The notes under the pieces: model-generated
Databases searched by the model: none
Told to the model about the DNA's origin: nothing
The model's input: the letters and a program-made list of their open reading frames with translations, nothing else
Part shown: positions 1 to 5,320 of the stretch, in pieces
Position numbering within the stretch: the stretch's first letter is position 1
How the letters are laid out: every line of letters starts with the position of its first letter
Program-made: the position numbers and the translations under genes
NCBI GenBank assembly: GCA_903867845.1
Contig: CAIPSZ010000063.1
Span: 1 to 6,129 of the forward strand
Origin: Candidatus Kerfeldbacteria bacterium
Lineage (GTDB): Bacteria; Patescibacteriota; Patescibacteriia; PEXW01
Reading direction: 5' to 3'
DNA length: 6,129 nt

Positions 1-1153
1 AGTGCGTGTCGAAAATCGGGAAGTCGATGCTCGTCTTGCCCTGGCGTACCAGGTCCAGCACGCGGGCAATGTAGTTGAGCGGGACGCTACGCTGAATGGC
101 GCGCTGCACCACGGCTTTGAGCTTCGGGGATTGGGTGACGGTGGTAGCGCCTTCCGCATGGGCCGTGGCCATGATTTCGTTAAGCGCCAGGCTGTTGATC
201 TTGCTGCCGGTGACCAGGTCGGCCACCTTCTGCTCTTCCCGCACTTTCCAGCCAATGAACTCTTCCACGTCCGGGTGGTCAGCGTTGACGATGACCATCT
301 TGGCGGCGCGACGCGTGGTGCCGCCGCTCTTAATGGCGCCCGCAGCTTTGTCGAAGACTTGCAGGAAGGACATCATGCCCGAGGAGGTGCCACCGCCGCC
401 GAGTTTTTCGCCGCGACCGCGGAGGGCTGAGAAGTTGCTGCCCGTGCCCGAGCCAAACTTGAAGAGCCGCGCCTCGCGTGTGACGAGGTCGAAAATGCCA
501 CCTTCGCCAACGAGGTCATCAGCGACGCTCTGGATAAAGCAGGCGTGCGGCTGAGGGTGGGTGTAGGCGTCTTCGGACTTCTTAAGCTCGCCCGTTTCCG
601 GCGTGACGTAGTAGTGGCCTTGCGGGCGGCCGGTGATGCCGTACACCGTGTGCAGACCCGTGTTGAACCACTGCGGGGAGTTCGGCGCGCTCATTTGGTG
701 GATGAGGAAGTGCGCCATTTCATCCTGATAGGCTTGTGCGTCTTCGGCAGAGGCGAAGTAGCCGTACTTTTCACCCCACCACCGCCAGCACGACGCCATG
801 CGGTACACCACCTGTCGCGCGCTCTTCTCCGAGCCCGTGACGATGTTGCCTTGGTTATCCAGCACTGGCTGACCGTTCGCATCCAGCACCGGCACGCCGG
901 CTTTGCGGAAGTACTTCTGCGCCAAAATGTCCGTCGCCACTTGTGACCACGATGTCGGTACTTCTACGTCGGTAATTTCGTACACGATGCGGCCGTCCGG
1001 ATTCTTAATGACCGACGAGCGCTTCTCGTAGGTGAGCTGATCGAGTGGGTCCACACCCTTCACCGTATGCCGTCGCGTGATACGCAAACCATTCGCTGGG
1101 TAGGTGCCAGTGGTGGTAGAGAGGTCAGACTCGCGGAGGGTGACGTGCGGCAT
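1..1153 (-). CDS. nrdJ: Class II (adenosylcobalamin-dependent) ribonucleotide reductase, N-terminal part, cut by the window edge
   Basis: The enzyme reduces ribonucleotides to deoxyribonucleotides in the cytoplasm, using adenosylcobalamin as radical source. Translating from the ATG at 1153 gives 384 uninterrupted codons to the left edge. They show the family landmarks in order: GLRITRRHTVKGVDP (22-36), SWSQVATDILAQKYFR (68-83), the NSPQWFN motif (158-164), PHACFIQSV with the first redox-active Cys at 205, FKFGSGTGSNFS (231-242), KSGGTTRRAAKMVIVNADHPD (275-295) and WKVREEQKV (302-310). This pattern is that of the long NrdJ form rather than class I NrdA. No ATP-cone domain precedes the catalytic domain. 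The radical-site finger loop and the C-terminal Cys pair would lie outside the window, as would any intein. The gene starts 40 bases after the nrdR stop, with no Shine-Dalgarno sequence and no obvious promoter in that gap, so cotranscription with nrdR is likely. No in-frame ATG lies upstream in the gap. Confidence 0.95.
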   Translation of the reverse strand, partial: MPHVTLRESDLSTTTGTYPANGLRITRRHTVKGVDPLDQLTYEKRSSVIKNPDGRIVYEITDVEVPTSWSQVATDILAQKYFRKAGVPVLDANGQPVLDNQGNIVTGSEKSARQVVYRMASCWRWWGEKYGYFASAEDAQAYQDEMAHFLIHQMSAPNSPQWFNTGLHTVYGITGRPQGHYYVTPETGELKKSEDAYTHPQPHACFIQSVADDLVGEGGIFDLVTREARLFKFGSGTGSNFSALRGRGEKLGGGGTSSGMMSFLQVFDKAAGAIKSGGTTRRAAKMVIVNADHPDVEEFIGWKVREEQKVADLVTGSKINSLALNEIMATAHAEGATTVTQSPKLKAVVQRAIQRSVPLNYIARVLDLVRQGKTSIDFPIFDTH

Positions 1154-1193
1154 GGTCGCAGGGGTCGTTAAGGAGAAAGGGGTAAATTTTTTA

Positions 1194-1664
1194 TTAGGAC
1201 CGACGCTTGCGGGTGGGCTTGAGCAGGCTATGGAGCTCACGCTGGAAGGTCGCTACGTCTTTGAATGACCGGTAGACCGAGGCGAAGCGGATGTAGGCGA
1301 CCTGGTTCGTCCGCTTCAGGTGCTTCATGACGATCTCGCCAATGGCCGAGGACTTGATCTCCTGCCGGCCGCTAATCTGGATGTCCCGTTCGATGCGATT
1401 CACCAGGCGTTTGAACTCATCCTGCGTGATGGCGAGCTTCTGGAAGGAACGGCGCAGGCCCGTCTCCATCTTCTCGCGGCTGTAGGGCTCGTGCCGGCCA
1501 TCCCGCTTGATCACCGAGAGGTTCAGAATTTCCGTCTCCTCAACAGTGGAGAAGCGGAAGCTACAGCGGCTGCACTCACGACGGCGGCGAATGGCCATGC
1601 CGTCTTCAATGAGCCGGGAATCCATGACCCGGGTGTCGGGTTTGTGGCAGGATGGGCACTTCAT
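1194..1664 (-). CDS. nrdR: Transcriptional repressor NrdR
   Basis: NrdR is the nucleotide-sensing repressor of ribonucleotide reductase genes. The 156-residue length and sequence match the family. The N-terminal zinc ribbon has Cys 3 and 6 (MKCPSC) and Cys 31 and 34 (CSRC), flanked by the DNA-binding run MAIRRRREC (23-31). The ATP-cone follows from about residue 50 (VIKRDGRHEPYSREKM) to about 137 (YIRFASVYRSFKD). The start at 1664 is chosen because MKCPSC is the conserved NrdR N-terminus. The frame stays open upstream to an ATG at 1838, but those 58 extra residues look like no NrdR and are rich in Ser, Thr and Cys. No Shine-Dalgarno sequence precedes the start. It is the first gene of the nrdR-nrdJ unit and is preceded by two NrdR boxes, so it should repress itself and nrdJ. 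Confidence 0.96.
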   Translation of the reverse strand: MKCPSCHKPDTRVMDSRLIEDGMAIRRRRECSRCSFRFSTVEETEILNLSVIKRDGRHEPYSREKMETGLRRSFQKLAITQDEFKRLVNRIERDIQISGRQEIKSSAIGEIVMKHLKRTNQVAYIRFASVYRSFKDVATFQRELHSLLKPTRKRRS

Positions 1665-1843
1665 GCGGTGACGAAAAACTACGGCCGGTCGGGTCACTAT
1701 CGTACTACGACAGCGGTCCGTCGCCAAGGTGGCGAGGCACGAAGAAAGGGGGAACGACAGGCTGCACGGAAAATTCGAGCATTGGGCAGCCAGACGTGGT
1801 GTTGCTTTTTGGGAAAGAGGCGTGTGACAAGCAGTCACGCTCC

Positions 1844-1861
1844 CCCCGCACGAATGCGGGG
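1844..1861 (-). other. GC-rich hairpin in the nrdR leader
   Basis: On the minus strand CCCCGCA-TTCG-TGCGGGG forms a perfect 7-bp stem closed by a UUCG tetraloop, with an A-U closing pair rather than the especially stable C-G. It begins about 42 bases after the predicted transcription start. Its 5' CCCC arm could instead pair with GGGGC at about 1874-1878, so two mutually exclusive folds are possible. No U-tract follows, so it is not an intrinsic terminator. Confidence 0.5.
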
Positions 1862-1883
1862 CTAGGGCCCAACGCCCCAGTTC

Positions 1884-1899
1884 ATACTAGATGTAGTGT
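1884..1899. promoter_or_regulatory. NrdR box, start-site copy
   Basis: The plus-strand 16-mer ATACTAGATGTAGTGT matches the NrdR-box consensus ACACWATATATWGTGT at 13 of 16 positions, with a perfect right half GTGT. It lies at roughly +5 to +20 of the predicted nrdR transcript. Its centre is 33 bp from the centre of the promoter copy, close to three helical turns, the tandem layout typical of NrdR targets. Confidence 0.8.
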
Positions 1900-1910
1900 T
1901 CCTAAGGGGT

Positions 1911-1938
1911 AGTATACCACTACATGTAGTGTTGTCAA
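1911..1938 (-). promoter_or_regulatory. Sigma70-type promoter of nrdR-nrdJ
   Basis: On the minus strand the -35 is a perfect TTGACA (1938-1933) and the -10 is TATACT (1916-1911), with a 16-bp spacer. The bases before the -10 give TGG-TATACT, an extended -10. Initiation should fall near 1903-1905. The spacer is almost exactly filled by a NrdR box, so repressor and RNA polymerase cannot both bind. The promoter lies 138 bases beyond the ftsZ stop and points at nrdR. Confidence 0.85.
1917..1932. promoter_or_regulatory. NrdR box, promoter-spacer copy
   Basis: CCACTACATGTAGTGT matches the NrdR-box consensus ACACWATATATWGTGT at 13 of 16 positions and contains the perfect 14-bp palindrome CACTACATGTAGTG (1918-1931). 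It occupies the whole interval between the -35 and -10 hexamers. Together with the second box and the adjacent nrdR gene this supports autorepression. Confidence 0.85.
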
Positions 1939-2043
1939 CCCAAACCGAAATAGCGCACCGCGAGCAATGGTCCGTCTTTCCTCATGCTTCTCTGTGTCGT
2001 GAAAGGGTGGCGGTACCGACGCTTGCCCTGCCCTGTGGATACT
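1939..2043. other. Gene-free spacer between the nrdR promoter and the hairpin after ftsZ
   Basis: This is the remaining part of the 411-base stretch between the nrdR start and the ftsZ stop. I see no plausible gene, RNA gene or repeat here. The plus-strand reading frame that begins at 1984 is antisense to ftsZ and is a shadow. An activator site upstream of the nrdR -35 could lie here, but no recognisable motif is visible. Confidence 0.5.
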
Positions 2044-2071
2044 GAAACTCGTTCGTCAAATGCCGAGTTTC
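2044..2071 (-). terminator. Hairpin directly after ftsZ, possible terminator
   Basis: On the minus strand GAAACTCG (2071-2064) and CGAGTTTC (2051-2044) form a perfect 8-bp stem with a 12-base loop, beginning 4 bases after the ftsZ stop codon. No U-tract follows, so it is not a classic intrinsic terminator. It could stabilise the 3' end of the ftsA-ftsZ message or act as a weak or factor-assisted terminator. Confidence 0.45.
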
Positions 2072-2075
2072 CTGC

Positions 2076-3266
2076 TTACATCATCTTCCGCCGGATGAAT
2101 GCGGGAATTTCCAAATCCTCTTCCGGCTTCTTTGGCATTTCTGGGCGTACTGGGGTAATTGGTTCTGGCTTAGGCATTGCCGGACGGGATTGCGGTGTCG
2201 GTCGCGCGGTAATCGGCTTTCGCTCCGGCTCCTTGGGGGCATCAAAGGTGTCAAATCCTGTCGGAGTAATTTTCTTCGGCAGTGGGCGAGGTGTGCCCCC
2301 ACCTTTGCCAAAGCCGGTGGCAATCACCGTGATACGCACTTCACCCTTGAGCGATTCATCAATGACCGTGCCGAAGATGACCTTGGCGTTCGGGTCCACC
2401 GATGCGGTAATGACACGGGCTGCTTCATTTACTTCGTACATACCCAAGTCGGGGCCACCGGTAACGGTGAAGAGAATGCCCTTGGCACCATCAATGGAGA
2501 GCTCGAGAAGTGGGCTATCAATAGCAGCTTTCGCCGCATCCACCGCACGCGTCTCCCCGCTCCCCTTCCCAATGCCCATGAGGGCTGAGCCGGCGTCTTC
2601 CATAATGGATTTCACGTCCGCGAAGTCAACGTTGATGAGCCCAGGAATGGTGATGAGTTCGGAAATGCCCTGCACGCCTTGGCGCAGCACTTCGTCCACG
2701 GTACCGAACGCGTCGAGCAGGCTCGTCTTCTTATCGATGATCTGGAGCAAGCGATCGTTCGGGATGGTGATAAGTGTATCCACGCGGTCGGCAAGGTCGC
2801 CCAAGCCGCTCTCGGCAATGCTCTTCCGCTGCACGCCTTCAAAGGCAAAAGGTTTGGTGACGACCGCTACGGTCAGTGCGCCAACATCCTGAGCAATATC
2901 CGCAACGACGGGTGCCGCACCGGTTCCGGTCCCACCACCCAGGCCGCAGGTGATGAACACCATGTCTGCACCCTTTAAAGTTTCGTGAATTTCATCCTGA
3001 CTCTCTTCCGCGGCTTTGCGGCCGAGTTCCGGATCCATGCCAGCGCCTAACCCACGTGTCACCGTTTTGCCAATGTGAATCTTCGTCGGCGCTTTGGAAT
3101 GGTGTAGCGCTTGTGCATCGGTGTTGATTGCAATGAACTCCACCCCGCGAATTTTCGAGGTGATCATGCGGTCAATAGCCGAGCCGCCGGAGCCGCCAAC
3201 GCCAACGACTTTGATCTTGGCAAAGGTTTCGATGTCGGGCTTAATCTCCATAGAGCTACGGGCCAT
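2076..3266 (-). CDS. ftsZ: Cell division protein FtsZ
   Basis: FtsZ is the tubulin-like GTPase that polymerises into the division ring. The 396-residue protein has KVVGVGGSGGSAIDRM (19-34) in the first nucleotide-binding loop, the signature GLGGGTGTGAAP (108-119), and the synergy loop NVDFADVKSIMEDAG (212-226) with catalytic Asp 214 and 217. A Pro/Lys-rich linker of about 60 residues (323-384) leads to the conserved tail DLEIPAFIRRK (384-394), the docking peptide for FtsA. The first loop is slightly unusual: the Asn of the common GGGGSNAV form is Ser 29. The gene starts 3 bases after the ftsA stop, so the two are cotranscribed and probably translationally coupled. No Shine-Dalgarno sequence precedes Met 1 or the alternative Met 6 (3251). 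Met 1 is preferred for its spacing to ftsA. Confidence 0.97.
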   Translation of the reverse strand: MARSSMEIKPDIETFAKIKVVGVGGSGGSAIDRMITSKIRGVEFIAINTDAQALHHSKAPTKIHIGKTVTRGLGAGMDPELGRKAAEESQDEIHETLKGADMVFITCGLGGGTGTGAAPVVADIAQDVGALTVAVVTKPFAFEGVQRKSIAESGLGDLADRVDTLITIPNDRLLQIIDKKTSLLDAFGTVDEVLRQGVQGISELITIPGLINVDFADVKSIMEDAGSALMGIGKGSGETRAVDAAKAAIDSPLLELSIDGAKGILFTVTGGPDLGMYEVNEAARVITASVDPNAKVIFGTVIDESLKGEVRITVIATGFGKGGGTPRPLPKKITPTGFDTFDAPKEPERKPITARPTPQSRPAMPKPEPITPVRPEMPKKPEEDLEIPAFIRRKMM

Positions 3267-3269
3267 GAG

Positions 3270-4505
3270 TTACGAGGTAATGTTCTTCATCCACCCTCGC
3301 AACTTGCCGAGGACGACGTTGACCGTTGAGAATCGTGATGGGTGGACACCGCCATTCTGCTGGAGCGCGGCGCCCCAGCACGCGAGGCCGACCGCGGTAG
3401 CGTACTCGGGTTCGTGAATTTTATCAATAGCGGTAATAACATTCGTAGGCGTACCTATTGCCGCGGGCAGACGGAATTCCCGTTTTGCCACATCAATAAG
3501 GCCGGGCAGTTTCGCTCCCCCGCCGATGAAAATGATACCCGCAGGGAGCAGACCAGAGCGGTCGACTTTTTGCAATTCTTTATCGACCATACTGAACATC
3601 TCAGCGACGCGCGCTTCAATGATCTCCGCGACGTGCTTGCGGGAGACGATGCCAGATTCTTTCGGATCAATCTCGGCCAGGTTTATTTCATCGCGCTTGC
3701 CCACTTCTTCCGGAAGCGCCGTGCCGAAGTCCAGCTTCACGCGCTCGGCAACGTCAATGGAGGTGCGCAGGCCAATGGCGATGTCGTTGGTGATATGCCC
3801 AGCACCGACCGGAATGATCGCCGAGTGCAGGACGTCGCCTTCTTCAAAGACCATCATGCTCGTGGTGGAAGCCCCGATGTTCACCAAGGCAATGCCAATG
3901 TCCTTCTGGCGTTTCGTCAGAACAGACTCGGACGCGGCGAGGACGCCGAGGACGATGTCGTCAATTTCCACGCCCGTGCGGTACACGCACTTCGTGAGGT
4001 TCTTGATCTGCGCGGTTTGGCCTTCGATGACCTGGGCGTCCACTTCCAAGCGGATGCCGGACATGCCAATGGGATCTTTCACACCTTTCTGGTTGTCCAC
4101 GGTGAACGTGCGCGGAATGACGTGCAGGATTTCGACATTGGAGGGTACGACAGTGGTCTGCGCGGCTTCGATGACGCGATCGACATCCTCTTCGCGAATT
4201 TCCCCATCGGCTTTGGCAACGGCGACGACGCCGTGCACTTCCTGCGAGGTGATGTGCGTGCCGTTGATGCCGACGTACGCGTGCGTCACGGGCACACCGG
4301 TCATGCGCTCGGCTTGCTCCAGAGCGCCCGAGATAGACGAGATAGCATCTTCGATGCTCGTGATCGCGCCTTTGCTGATCCCGTCGGCGCTGTGCTCGCC
4401 AACGCCAAGCACCTGGAGCTGGTTGCCCTCGGTTGGTGCGGCCACGACAACGCGAATGGTTGTCGAGCCCAAGTCCAGACCTACGAGTGGTGCTTCACGT
4501 GCCAT
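3270..4505 (-). CDS. ftsA: Cell division protein FtsA
   Basis: FtsA is the actin-like protein that tethers FtsZ filaments to the cytoplasmic membrane. The 411 residues give a normal family length. Visible parts: phosphate-1 loop VGLDLGSTTIRVVV (8-21), a 1C/SHS2 region at about 85-165, phosphate-2 loop VNIGASTTSMMVF (208-220), adenosine loop IIFIGGGAKLPG (324-335), and a C-terminal amphipathic membrane-targeting helix VVLGKLRGWMKNI (397-409). The phosphate-2 loop departs from the usual DIGGGTTD: Asp is Asn 209, the second and third Gly are Ala and Ser, and the final Asp is Ser. This resembles the pilus protein PilM. The pairing with ftsZ, whose tail is the FtsA-binding peptide, and the terminal helix favour FtsA. 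A promoter lies right before the start and no Shine-Dalgarno sequence is present. Confidence 0.93.
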   Translation of the reverse strand: MAREAPLVGLDLGSTTIRVVVAAPTEGNQLQVLGVGEHSADGISKGAITSIEDAISSISGALEQAERMTGVPVTHAYVGINGTHITSQEVHGVVAVAKADGEIREEDVDRVIEAAQTTVVPSNVEILHVIPRTFTVDNQKGVKDPIGMSGIRLEVDAQVIEGQTAQIKNLTKCVYRTGVEIDDIVLGVLAASESVLTKRQKDIGIALVNIGASTTSMMVFEEGDVLHSAIIPVGAGHITNDIAIGLRTSIDVAERVKLDFGTALPEEVGKRDEINLAEIDPKESGIVSRKHVAEIIEARVAEMFSMVDKELQKVDRSGLLPAGIIFIGGGAKLPGLIDVAKREFRLPAAIGTPTNVITAIDKIHEPEYATAVGLACWGAALQQNGGVHPSRFSTVNVVLGKLRGWMKNITS

Positions 4506-4516
4506 AGAATAGCTTC

Positions 4517-4545
4517 AGTATAGAGGAAAAATGGGGTCCGGACAA
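4517..4545 (-). promoter_or_regulatory. Candidate promoter of ftsA-ftsZ
   Basis: On the minus strand TTGTCC (4545-4540, 4 of 6 match to TTGACA), a 17-bp spacer and TATACT (4522-4517) form a plausible sigma70 promoter in the 40-base dgkA-ftsA gap. The -10 ends only 11 bases before the ftsA ATG, so the message would have a leader of roughly 0-6 bases and be nearly or fully leaderless. The same -10 hexamer occurs in the nrdR promoter. Confidence 0.6.
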
Positions 4546-4923
4546 TTAGGAGACCACGTGCCGCGTGAGGTAGGGCCAGAGGATGAGAATGCCAATAACC
4601 ACGGCCACAATCGTGGTGCAGACCACGGCCGCGGCCATGGCGTCTTTCACCACCTGAGCCACCGGGGCGAGTCGGGCATTCACCATGTCCGTGAGGTGCT
4701 CCACCACGGTGTTGATGAGCTCCAAAATGAGCACCGACCCCGTGACGAAAATGAGGATGACCGCGTCCCGCTCGCTCACCTCCAGCAGGAGCATGATGAT
4801 GACCACGACGATTGCGGCAAAAACCTGGATGCGAAAGCTCTGCTGCGTGCGAAAGGTATGCCGAATGCCCCGAAAGGCGTACCGGAAACTATTCGTTATG
4901 CTTCGGGGAGTGATCGCAACCAT
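4546..4923 (-). CDS. dgkA: Small membrane lipid kinase, diacylglycerol/undecaprenol kinase family
   Basis: Members of this family are small trimeric integral-membrane kinases that phosphorylate diacylglycerol or undecaprenol at the cytoplasmic membrane. Undecaprenol kinase activity would recycle the wall-precursor carrier. The 125-residue size is typical. Visible signature: SFRYAFRGIRHTFRTQQSFRIQ (12-33), the catalytic segment LELINTVVEHLTD (67-79) with Glu 69 and Glu 75, and VVKDAMAAAV (91-100). Three hydrophobic helices lie at about 34-48, 53-71 and 97-118. The start at 4923 is chosen because the family core begins just after it. The frame is open upstream to 5175, but that part is out-of-frame ybeY. 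The gene overlaps the end of ybeY by 28 bases, suggesting translational coupling. Which lipid is used cannot be told from sequence alone. Confidence 0.9.
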   Translation of the reverse strand: MVAITPRSITNSFRYAFRGIRHTFRTQQSFRIQVFAAIVVVIIMLLLEVSERDAVILIFVTGSVLILELINTVVEHLTDMVNARLAPVAQVVKDAMAAAVVCTTIVAVVIGILILWPYLTRHVVS

Positions 4924-5318
4924 GGTCGGTGGACGAGAGCGAGGTAGTGACGGGTACGCGCTTCCATGCGACGAGCGGCAGCATCGGTTGCATGCCGGTA
5001 GCCGTTGAGGTGGAGTAAGGCGTGGACGAATCGATGCGCGAGCAGCGCCGGGAGCGGCATGCCGGGGTGGCGCTGCTTCAGGATCGCTGGGCAGATGACG
5101 ATGTCGCCACCGGTACTCGAGGGAAATGCCAGGACGTCCGTGGGTCCGTGCTTGTGATGGTAGTGCTGGTTCCACGTCGCGATGCGGCCTGGCGTGGTGA
5201 GCACGAGCGCAATGCTGGTGGTCGCTGGGGCGCGCTCTCCCCTGCTCACGTGAATGAACAGGGTGCGCCAGGGCATTACTGGAACCACCCGCGTTTCACG
5301 CACGACCCGGAACTCCAT
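4896..5318 (-). CDS. ybeY: Endoribonuclease YbeY (rRNA maturation factor)
   Basis: YbeY is a zinc-dependent single-strand endoribonuclease involved in 16S rRNA 3'-end maturation and ribosome quality control. The 140-residue protein has GPTDVLAFPSSTGGDIVIC (58-76) and the metal-binding H-x3-H-x5-H motif HALLHLNGYRH, ligands His 99, 103 and 109. Two conserved positions deviate. The usual YRxxDxPTDVLSF has His 54 in place of Arg and His 57 in place of Asp, and the usual GYDH reads GYRH. The metal site itself is complete. The start at 5318 lies 2 bases after the stop of the upstream gene, without a Shine-Dalgarno sequence, and the 3' end overlaps dgkA by 28 bases. YbeY followed by a DgkA-family gene is a common bacterial pairing, which supports both calls. 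Confidence 0.9.
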   Translation of the reverse strand: MEFRVVRETRVVPVMPWRTLFIHVSRGERAPATTSIALVLTTPGRIATWNQHYHHKHGPTDVLAFPSSTGGDIVICPAILKQRHPGMPLPALLAHRFVHALLHLNGYRHATDAAARRMEARTRHYLALVHRPWLRSLPEA

Positions 5319-5320
5319 GC

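Larger units (their letters stand above)
1665..1905 (-). other. Long structured 5' leader of the nrdR-nrdJ transcript
   Basis: From the predicted transcription start (about 1903-1905) to the nrdR ATG there are about 240 untranslated bases, unusual for this tightly packed window. Read on the minus strand it can form several hairpins: 1844-1861 (7 bp, UUCG loop), 1820-1840 (7 bp with a 2-base bulge), a 6-bp stem pairing 1760-1765 with 1786-1791, and 1722-1734 (5 bp, 3-base loop). There is no U-tract after any of them. A cobalamin riboswitch would be the expected element before a B12-dependent reductase, but I find neither its B12 box nor its other conserved core. The function of the leader is unknown, and the stems could be chance in GC-rich DNA. 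Confidence 0.45.

Noticed and set aside
2..946. Plus-strand open frames opposite nrdJ
   Set aside because: They are antisense shadows of a gene with clear class II reductase motifs, and have no recognisable domains.
1665..1838. In-frame 58-residue N-terminal extension of NrdR starting at ATG 1838
   Set aside because: NrdR proteins begin at MKCPSC. The extension is Ser/Thr/Cys-rich without recognisable similarity and overlaps the structured leader.
1665..1905. Cobalamin riboswitch in the nrdR-nrdJ leader
   Set aside because: Expected before a B12-dependent enzyme, but no convincing B12 box or conserved GCCACUG-type core was found. The stretch near 1710-1734 resembles it only weakly.
1984..2892. 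Plus-strand 302-residue frame opposite ftsZ
   Set aside because: It is an antisense shadow of ftsZ, with a Ser/Met/Pro-biased translation and no domain signature.
3342..4523. Long plus-strand frames opposite ftsA (393 and 328 residues)
   Set aside because: They result from GC-biased codons on the opposite strand. Their composition is unnatural and they show no domain.
4924..5175. 84-residue N-terminal extension of the lipid kinase
   Set aside because: It is the ybeY coding sequence read out of frame. The kinase family core begins just after Met at 4923.
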